A stretch of DNA of 64,000 bases, taken from the NCBI GenBank assembly GCA_008802785.1, contig VUYT01000021.1, positions 124,001 to 188,000 of the forward strand, given 5' to 3'. Below are positions 54,201 to 64,000 of the stretch, piece by piece. Made by a program: the position numbers and the translations under genes. The notes beneath the pieces are model-generated. The model was not told the origin of the DNA, did no database searches, and saw nothing but the letters and a program-made list of their open reading frames with translations. Origin of the DNA: Symmetrospora coprosmae. Lineage: Eukaryota > Basidiomycota > Cystobasidiomycetes > Symmetrosporaceae. Each line of letters begins with the position of its first letter. The stretch's first letter is position 1.

Positions 54201-57146
54201 GTGGTGCCGGAGCGCGTTCTTCTGCATGACGGTGACGAGGTGGTTGAGGCGGTCGGTGCGGAGCTTCTCCATGTATGCGAGCAGGCCGGCGCGGAAGAAG
54301 ATCTTGTTGAGGCCGACCTGGTACTTGTCCTCCTCCTTGATGCTCCCGTCAAGAATCAGGCTGCACAGGCCCTTCAGATCCGGGCCCCAGTTGTCCGAGC
54401 GCGTGAGCATGTAGTACCGCTCTGCAAATTCGTCAAACGTCCACCGCGTTGGGTAGCCCGCACAGCTGATCCGGATCGTCTCGAGCACGCCGCACGCTTT
54501 CAGCTGGCTTAGGACGAGGGGCGGGTCGAGCGCCCAGGCGGCTTTAGCCTCGTTTGGCTTGATGCACCGGATGTAGTGAGCGTTTGTCGAGTCGATGGTC
54601 TCCTTCAGCTGGATGAGCGAAGATTTGAAGATCGATCCGAGCGTCGGCTTCTTTGCTGTGCCGCCCACTTTCCTACCGCCTGCCCCTGGCCCTGCACCAG
54701 CGCCTCCGCTCATGACGCTCGACCGCTTAGACATGACAGACGAGGTCGCGTCGACGTTCGCTGCTGGGTCGGGCGACTTGGCTGCCGTGGCCGCCGGGGG
54801 CGGGTTGAGCGCCTTGTCGAGGACCTCCTTGAGGAAGGCATTCTTGGTGTTCTGCAGCATGGCCAGGTGCTCGTCCGGCACAGTGTCCCTGTTCTTCTCG
54901 AGGAAGCCGTCAATCTCGTACGTGACGTCGTGCGCATAGTGGGCAATGGTGAAGGACGTGGTGCCAAAGCGGGGCTTCTTGAAGATCTTGCTCGTCTCTG
55001 GCTTTGCGAGCTGCGAGTAAAGCTTGGTGATGAGCGTCGCGTCCGAGCCGGAGGGAAGGCGCGACTCTTCGTCGAGCAGAGCGAGAATGCCGAGCTTCCC
55101 TTCAATGACATCGATGGTGGGCTGGTTGTCGGAAAAGTCGATAAACTTCCAGTTGATCTGCTCGGCCAAATACTCCTCCTGCTCGAGCTTGAAGACGTGG
55201 GCGTTGAACTCCTGCTGCAGCTGTTCGTTGGCGTAGTTGATGCAGAATTGCTCGAACGAGTTCTTCTCTGTGTGGCACGGCAGCGGGCAGCAGATGCGTC
55301 AGCTCAAGCTCACGCGTACAGGGCGATGCGCCCAGATCCCGTTCCGCCGCCAGGACGGCGACGTACTGAAGTGCTCAAAGCCATAGATGTCGAGAACGCC
55401 AATGAAGCTCGCGACCTCGCCTGCGTCCTTTGCCAAGCTCTCATTGACGACGCTGACGAGCCAGTCGAAAAGACAGGCGTAGATGAATTTGGCTACCGAG
55501 TCTCGGACGACAAGGGCCTGGGGCGCCGTGAGCGCCGTGACAATCTTCTCGGAGCGTGTTGTGATCTGCTTCTTGACTGTCCACTTTTTGTACTCGCTCG
55601 CGTCAATGCCCAGCAGATCGGTCACGTACTTGACGTGCGCGTCGTCCTCGGCGATGAAGGCGTCGCTGCGCGTCTGCTTGATCTCGACGTTGCCAATGTG
55701 GAGGAGTGCGCCGAGGAGCTGGAAGATCTGCCAGCGCGTCGAAGACGTGATGCCAACCGTGTCGAGCGCCTTTTCCGTCGCCTTGAGCTCTTCCGCGTCA
55801 TCTACGCCCGGGATGGATCGCGCGCTCGCGCCGCCCTGGTTCATGTAGAAGAACTTGGACGCATCGTCGAGCCCGATCGACTTGAGGTCGCTTGAGGGCA
55901 GGCCGGCGAGAAGCTGGTAGAAGATGTGGTAGTTGCGCTCGCTCTCTGGCTGGTAGACGAGCCGGGAGCGCTCGAGGAGGTACGTGCGGATGCGGGCGCC
56001 AATGATGGTCTGTGTCTTGTCAAAGAGGATCTGCGGGGGAGCAGCAGGTCGTTCAGTCCGTTGCGCTTGGTCGCGAAGACGAGCGAGCACGTGGCAGCCG
56101 TTCCTAGCAGAGTCCCGAGCTCACTCACCTCAATGTACTTGCCAAAGCGCGACGAGTTGTCGTTCCTCGTCGTCTTTGCGTTTCCAAACGCCTCCATGAT
56201 GGGATTTGTAGCGAGGATTTGGCGCTCCGTCTCGGACATGCCGTCCTTGTCCTTTGATGCCTTCCTCTTTCCCGGGCGCTCCGGGTCGTCGACCGTCGCA
56301 AAGTACCGCATAATGTACTTTGCAGAGACGGTCTTGCCTGCTCCCGACTCGCCAGACACAATGATGGTCTGGTTGCGCTGGTCGCGGATCATGCATCTGT
56401 ACGCGTCTTCGGCAATGGCGAACAGGTGGGGTTCGAGCTGGCGGATTGTCAGACAGGGCAAGCGTCGAGCCAGTCAGCTGTCATTGAAGAGCCCTCTGTG
56501 TGCTCCCTTGGGCATGTCCGCGGGGCCACTCACGTCCCCCTTCTTCTTGCCCGCATAGGCCTGGACGAGGTTGGACTCGTAGAGCGGGACGGCTGCGAAC
56601 GGGTTGACTGCGATGAGGACGATGCCAGAGTAGGTGTAGATCTCCCTGCGCGTCTGGTAGCGCGTGCTGATGGCGTGGAGGACCGAGGGCTCGTTCAGGT
56701 ACGACAGGCTTGTGAGGTCCTCTGTTGCCTCGAGCACGGGCGGGTTGCGCAGAGGCGGGAGCGTCTCATAATTGACCTTTTCGAGCTCGGGCACGGTGGA
56801 AGAGAATGTGTGGTCCTGGATTGACCAGAGTCAGCTGTGCGACGACGACGACGACGCGACCTGAGAGCGAGGATCCATGCCATGCCGTGCTTACCCGCCC
56901 CTGCTCGTCGACAAACTTGAGCGTGACGGCGCCGCCATCGACAATCTCAGTGCTCTCGAGCTGTGCAGACACCCATGCCTCGTCTGTGTGGTCACAGTCC
57001 GCGCAGTTCGCCGTGTCAGCGTTTTTTGTAGGGAACCCCCTGTGCGCGCGCGCGACCGAGCCCATGAGCATCACGTCTGGCCCACCTTTGTCCGGGAACC
57101 AGGCGCGGGTTCCTTTCGTGTATGCAGCGAGGATCGTGCTCGACAT
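51265..57146 (-). CDS. MYO5: Class V myosin heavy chain
   Basis: Actin motor that carries secretory vesicles and organelles to growth sites. Order of domains: SH3-like start (TRAWFPDK joined to [11 protein letters not shown] after intron at ~57086-56976), motor with P-loop GESGAGKT, switch [13 protein letters not shown] and switch [10 protein letters not shown]. Then come [13 protein letters not shown] and [16 protein letters not shown], about six IQ motifs ([55 protein letters not shown] and others), and a coiled coil ([16 protein letters not shown] and on). The end is a DIL cargo domain: [58 protein letters not shown] and [14 protein letters not shown]. More than ten GT-AG introns; two are stop-free and in frame (53916-53845, 51616-51545). 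Length ~1,590 aa is normal for the class. Confidence 0.97.
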
Positions 57147-57155
57147 TGTGACGCA

Positions 57156-57200
<45 letters not shown>

Positions 57201-57916
57201 ACTGGTGCGGCTGTGTCCGGTCTGCTAGCTGCAGCCCACCCGCGTCGCCTCTGCTTCTCACTACACTATCTGCTGGGCGCGTTCACCACCGACGGACGGC
57301 CCCTCTCCTCGTCGCCAGGACGGTCTCTGGTTGTTGGCTGACGGTGAACAACGGCTCGGACGCCAGCTGGGTCAATATATGTGCTTGCTTGGCTATCGGG
57401 ATATCCTGTTGAGGAGCACGACAGAGTGATGAGGATGCGAAGTGAAGGCGTTGAAGCCGGACAGGGCGTGGCAGCCCGGCCAGCAGGTGACACTACTGAC
57501 GCGCCCTTGCCCGGGAAGCAGGGCAGAAGGGGCAAAGACAGGAGGATGATACAAGCAGACGCCTCTGAGGCAAGCCATGGCTGTGCGTGTGTGCGTGCGT
57601 GCGTGCACTGCTGCACTGCTGCACTCTGGCACATCTGGGCGAGGACAGGCTGGCTCGTGCTAGAGTAGCCATCCTGCGCCACCACTGCACGCGGCTGTTG
57701 AGAACGGCAACCCCCGCGAGAGAGGCCATCGCTACTCAGAGATGCTGCTTTGTGCTGCACATGCATGCACGCATGTGCTCTGTCACCATGCCAGTGACTT
57801 GTGCTGTCTTCCTTGCTGTGGCTGGGTGTCGTCGACGGGGCGACAGACTGTCCCATGGCCAGGCACGCAGCCGCGTCATCCATCCATCCCTCACTCTCTC
57901 CAACCCAACTACAACA
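57147..57916. promoter_or_regulatory. Divergent region myosin V / RPN3
   Basis: 770 nt between divergent start codons. A GCTCGT hexamer array lies 10 nt upstream of the myosin ATG. Short frames here are not supported as genes. Confidence 0.5.
57156..57200. repeat. Hexanucleotide array (GCTCGT)7.5 in myosin V 5' leader
   Basis: Perfect 45-nt tandem array of GCTCGT on the plus strand (ACGAGC on the myosin sense strand), ending 10 nt before the myosin start codon. Confidence 0.95.
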
Positions 57917-60081
57917 ATGCCCGAAGACACAAAGATGGCAGCAGATACGGCGACACCGACAGCGACAGAACCCAAAGACGTCAATGCCGACGTGCAGCTC
58001 GCCGGCCAGATCCAGACCGACATCGAGCACAACCTGAGCCTCCTCCGATCCGCCGTCAGCATCCTCGAGCCGCGCCTCACCACAAAGGTCCTGCGCACGC
58101 TGCAGAGCATCAGGAAGAGGCTGGATGATGCAGTGCTCGTCGAGGCGATTGAAAAGTCATTCCCTGCTGGTGTGTGGCTCTGTTCGTCTGGGGGCCGGAT
58201 AGACCGAGCCAGGGCTGACGCTGATGATGGATTGACGGGATGGGCCCTTCTTGCGGTACCGCGCCTCACCCGCAGCCGAAAAGCAGAAAGGCGTGCTGCT
58301 GGGCTACCTCGATGCAGGCGCAGGAGCAGGAGCAGGAGCAAAGGGAGAGATGGACGTCGACAGCGGCGCCCCCTCGGCACCAGTCGTCTCGGAAACCGCA
58401 GCAAAGGCCTCGCCCTCGCCTGGTTCAGGCACCCCTGCATCACCACCATCCAGCGAGTTCCTCCCCGAGCTCGACATCTACCTCACTCTGCTCGTCATTG
58501 TGCACCTCCTCGACCAGAAGAAGCTCGACAAGGTGCGTGTTCCCACGCATGCGCTGTGCTTCATGTGACGCGGGCCCGGCCTGACGGACGCCTTCCTTGC
58601 GTGTCCATGCCGACCTCGACTCGACTCGACTCGACTCGTGCACAGTCCGTCGAGCTCGCAGACGCCACAGTCGCCCGCCTCGGGTACCTGAACAGGCGCA
58701 CCATGGACCAGCTCGCTGCCAAAGTCTACTTCTACTACGCGCGCCTGCACGAGCTCGCCGGCGGGCCCGCGTCCCTCGCCTACATCCGCCCGTGCGTTCC
58801 CTCTCTTTTTCCGGCTTCGTGCTCGCCGCAACGCCATCCACGAACTGATTCTTGGATCATTCGCATTGCCGCCAGACAACTCCTCGCCGCTCAGCGCCTC
58901 TCTGCGCTGCGCAGGGACGACGACCTCCAGGCGACGCTCCTCAACCTCCTCCTCCGCAACTACTTTGCCTTCAACCTGTACGACCAGGCAGACAAGCTCA
59001 TTGCAAAAACGACCTTCCCAGACTCGGCGGGCAACCCGCAGCTCGCGCGTTGGCTGTATTACGTTGGTAGGTCTGGTTTCTCCTGTCCTACCTCTAAGTA
59101 GGGTCTGGCCCAGGCGGCGCGCTTGGACACCTCGGCTGACTCTGTGCCCTGAATGCGATGGCGCCGTGCAGGCCGGATCCGTGCCATCCAGCTCAACTAC
59201 ACCGAGGCGCACACGAGCTTGCAGCAGGCTGTGCGCAGGGCGCCAAACGCAGCGGTCGCGCCTGGCTTCCTTCAGACTGTGCGTCGTCCGTCTCTGACGT
59301 GGGCACGTCTTGGAATTGCGCAAGCTGACGGGGCGCGAGTTGCTCTCTGCGATGCAGGTCTACAAGCTGTTCATTGTCGTCGAGCTGCTCATGGGCGACA
59401 TCCCGGAGAGGAGCGTGTTCCGTCAGCCGGTCCTCAAGAGGGCGCTCGTGCCATATCTCCAGATCGTCCAAGGTAGGTCAACCAACTCGCGACGCTGCGA
59501 GGCGGCCACAAGCTAAGCTGAAGCTGAGCCTGTCTTATTCGATCTGTGGCCAAAACGTAGCCGTCCGGATTGGCGACCTGTCGGCGTTCACGGACGCGCT
59601 CAAGGCGCACCAGAAGCAGTTTGTGTCTGACGGCACGTACACGCTCATCCTCCGCCTGCGGCACAATGTCATCAAGACGGCGCTGCGCACGCTCTCGCTC
59701 GCCTACTCTCGGATCCCGCTCTCGGAAATCTGCAAAAAGCTGCAGATTGAGTCCGAGGAGGAGGCCGAGTACGTGTGCGCGAAAGCGATCCGGGACGGGG
59801 TGATTGAGGCGTCGCTCGAGCACGAAAAGGGCTTCATGAAGAGCAGAGACGTCGTCAACGTGTATGGAACGAACGAGCCGCAGAAGCAGTTTCACCAGCG
59901 CATCGAGTTCTGCCTGCAGCTGCACAACGAGAGCGTCAAAGCCATGCGCTTTCCCATGAAGACGCACCAGAAGGAGCTCAGCAAGGCCGCCGACGCGAGG
60001 GAGAGGGAGAGGGAGCTCGCGCAGGACATTGAGGAGAATGGGCCTGGCGACGACGAGGATGAAGGGATGGGCGAGCCGTAG
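57917..60081 (+). CDS. RPN3: 26S proteasome lid subunit Rpn3 (PSMD3)
   Basis: PCI-domain subunit of the 19S regulatory particle. Seven exons: 57917-58169, 58276-58532, 58646-58791, 58876-59066, 59172-59278, 59358-59472, 59561-60081; all introns GT-AG. Recognisable family stretches: LDIYLTLLVIVHLLDQKKLD, YLNRRTMDQLAAKVYFYYAR, LLNLLLRNYFAFNLYDQADK, ARWLYYVGRIRAIQL, YTEAHTSLQQAVRRAP, LFIVVELLMGDIPERSVF and VRIGDLSAFTDAL. The PCI winged helix follows (YSRIPLSEICKKLQI) and the C terminus is KQFHQRIEFCLQLHNESVKA with an acidic end (DDEDEGMGEP). Exon 2 carries an AGAGAGA low-complexity insert. Length (~525 aa) is usual for Rpn3. Confidence 0.97.
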
Positions 60082-60648
60082 CGTTGTGTGCGGTATGTAT
60101 ATGTACGTGCGCACAAAGCCCATGCTGCATACAGCAAGCAGAGGAGGATCCGCTTCGACGCGGCGCTTTCCCAGTGTGTCCCGAGGTAGCAGATAGCAAC
60201 GCAGCGACGACCGACCTATGCTTCCGAGCCATGACTTGGGAGGCAAAGGGCCTGCATGGATCTTGGTTGACTGGCCGAGTACCGTGGACGAGCCGTGACA
60301 GGCCACAGGTCGTTGGCAGAGAGGACGGCCTACAAAGTGTAGTCATATCCTGCCTGCGTTTTGCATACACTGCACCTGTATCCCATATGACTGAATCTAG
60401 CCTCTCCTTTGCTCCATTGCGAAGAGCGAGTTCGTGCATTGCATGGGGACGGGTCGGGCCTCTATGCCTGGCTTGCCCACCCCTCTCCCTTTGCCCTTTG
60501 CCGTTAGACCCACCAACCATACCAGAAAGACCCCCGCCATCAGCACCAGAGCAGAGCAGAGCAGAACACACGGTCTCTCAGCGGCCATCTCCACTCCAGC
60601 ACTGCTTCCTCGTTCCTTCTTCCTCCATCGCGCATCCGCCTCAGAGCC
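60082..60648. other. Intergenic between RPN3 and DHH1
   Basis: 567 nt holding the RPN3 3' UTR and DHH1 promoter. A GAGCAGA triplet patch at 60549-60567 and a C/T-rich leader before 60649 are the only features seen. Confidence 0.5.
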
Positions 60649-63142
<2,494 letters not shown>

Positions 63143-64000
63143 GTGGGATGCCGTTGGTCAGCAGCACAATTCCGATCGCCACACCCTCCGACCATTCACG
63201 GCATGCTTACACCGCCATCTCCTTGCGCCATCCGCCTCTCGCTCAACTCCCTTTCGCCCCCTCGTAATATCGGCCCACCTTCATCATCAAATGCCAGGCT
63301 CTGCCTCAATCCCCTCAGTAGTCTTGGCTCCAGCACTCGTCCAAATCTGCCGCTCGTCATCGCCGTCCGTACCTACCTCTCATCGCCAAACATCGGCGGC
63401 AGTATCGCCTTCGCCCCATCCTCCTGTCTGCCTCCACAATTGGCCATCAACCATCATCAGTCACCCGCCTTCTCATGCGGTACATCGCTGCCGTGCGGAC
63501 ACCGTCCTCGCAAGTTAGCGTCTTACAAAACCCCAACTCCGCCCTCGCCCACTGGCCACACAACCGGGCTAGCTCGGCCATCCTTTCACAAGACGCGCCA
63601 GCTGTACCCGATGCGACTTCACATGTCGTTCACCTCTCCACATTACTCTTCACACTTGTCACATGCCTCCTCCTCGCGTTTCCTACCCCGACCCCTTCGC
63701 TCGAATATCCTCCACCTCCCACCTCCCCCATCCTCGTCCCTCCTCTCCCCTGGTCACCTGTGCCTACCTCCAGGGTCGTTTAGAGAGCTCGCTTTCAACA
63801 GGCTTGCTCAGTGTCACAGACCGCGTCGTCTCCATAGCAGCATGTCTTCTGTAGCACGCTCGTGCCGTAGAGATTCGCCTTAGTCGAACGCATAATCTGA
63901 TGCACCACAACCCGCAATAAAGGTGACCATTCGACTCAGATGTCTTCCCGGGTTGCCCCTCGTTGGCAGGTTGTCTTGATGTGACCACACGTTCGAGCTA
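63143..64000. other. Region downstream of DHH1 to window end
   Basis: 858 nt of pyrimidine-rich sequence on the plus strand. Two plus frames are open for 100-246 codons but are Pro/Ser-rich without motif, so I read it as DHH1 3' UTR and flanking DNA. A gene starting beyond the edge is possible. Confidence 0.45.

Noticed and set aside
54576-55895. 439-codon plus-strand frame opposite the myosin motor
   Set aside because: Antisense shadow of GC-rich codons of the motor domain.
63143-63883. 246-codon plus-strand frame after DHH1
   Set aside because: Pyrimidine-rich 3' UTR-like sequence translated as Pro/Ser; no motif.

Overview
This window reads as nuclear DNA of a GC-rich, intron-dense basidiomycete fungus, most likely a smut relative (Ustilaginomycotina). 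The evidence is many 60-110-nt introns with CTGAC/CTAAT-type branch sites, long Ser/Pro/Gln-rich protein stretches, two Zn(II)2Cys6 regulators, a class V myosin, a Pom1-type DYRK kinase and a SYM1/Mpv17 protein. The placement is inference from gene style; no rRNA or mitochondrial marker is present. I found no transposon, virus-like element, CRISPR array or convincing tRNA gene. Exon joins below were worked out by eye from reading frame, splice sites and family motifs.

Layout, left to right. 1-440: N-lobe of a protein kinase running off the left edge (-). 1118-3382: triose-phosphate/nucleotide-sugar-type transporter (-). 4451-5752 and 6684-7959: tandem GT34 glycosyltransferases (+). 8309-11256: HAM1-like protein (+). 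12594-14595: MFS anion:cation symporter (+). 16614-18442: EDC1/PNRC-motif decapping-activator-like protein (-). 18778-20100: SYM1/Mpv17 (-, ten exons). 20241-23191: PRP6 splicing factor (-). 23582-25000: PEX7 (+). 25047-25956 and 26355-27246: tandem histidine phosphatases (-). 27382-30202: Zn2Cys6 regulator (-), divergent from an orphan gene at 30519-32029 (+). 32336-40221: DYRK kinase with a very long N-terminal extension (-). 41120-42480: GAR1 (+). 43046-47307: second Zn2Cys6 regulator (+). 47515-48914: alpha/beta hydrolase (+). 49050-50036: hydrophilic protein with a start codon split by an intron (-). 51265-57146: class V myosin (-). 57917-60081: RPN3 (+). 60649-63142: DHH1 helicase (+).

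Most genes are housekeeping: RNA biology (PRP6, GAR1, DHH1, the decapping-activator-like protein), proteolysis (RPN3), organelles (PEX7, SYM1), polarity and transport (myosin V, DYRK). They do not form one pathway or cluster. The more novel material is in gene structure: two well supported GC-AG introns and a third possible one, an 11-nt microexon, a split start codon, many stop-free introns of length 3n, two local tandem duplications, an alpha/beta hydrolase with Ala in place of the usual oxyanion-hole His, and one orphan gene. I did not find a clear new multi-gene system.
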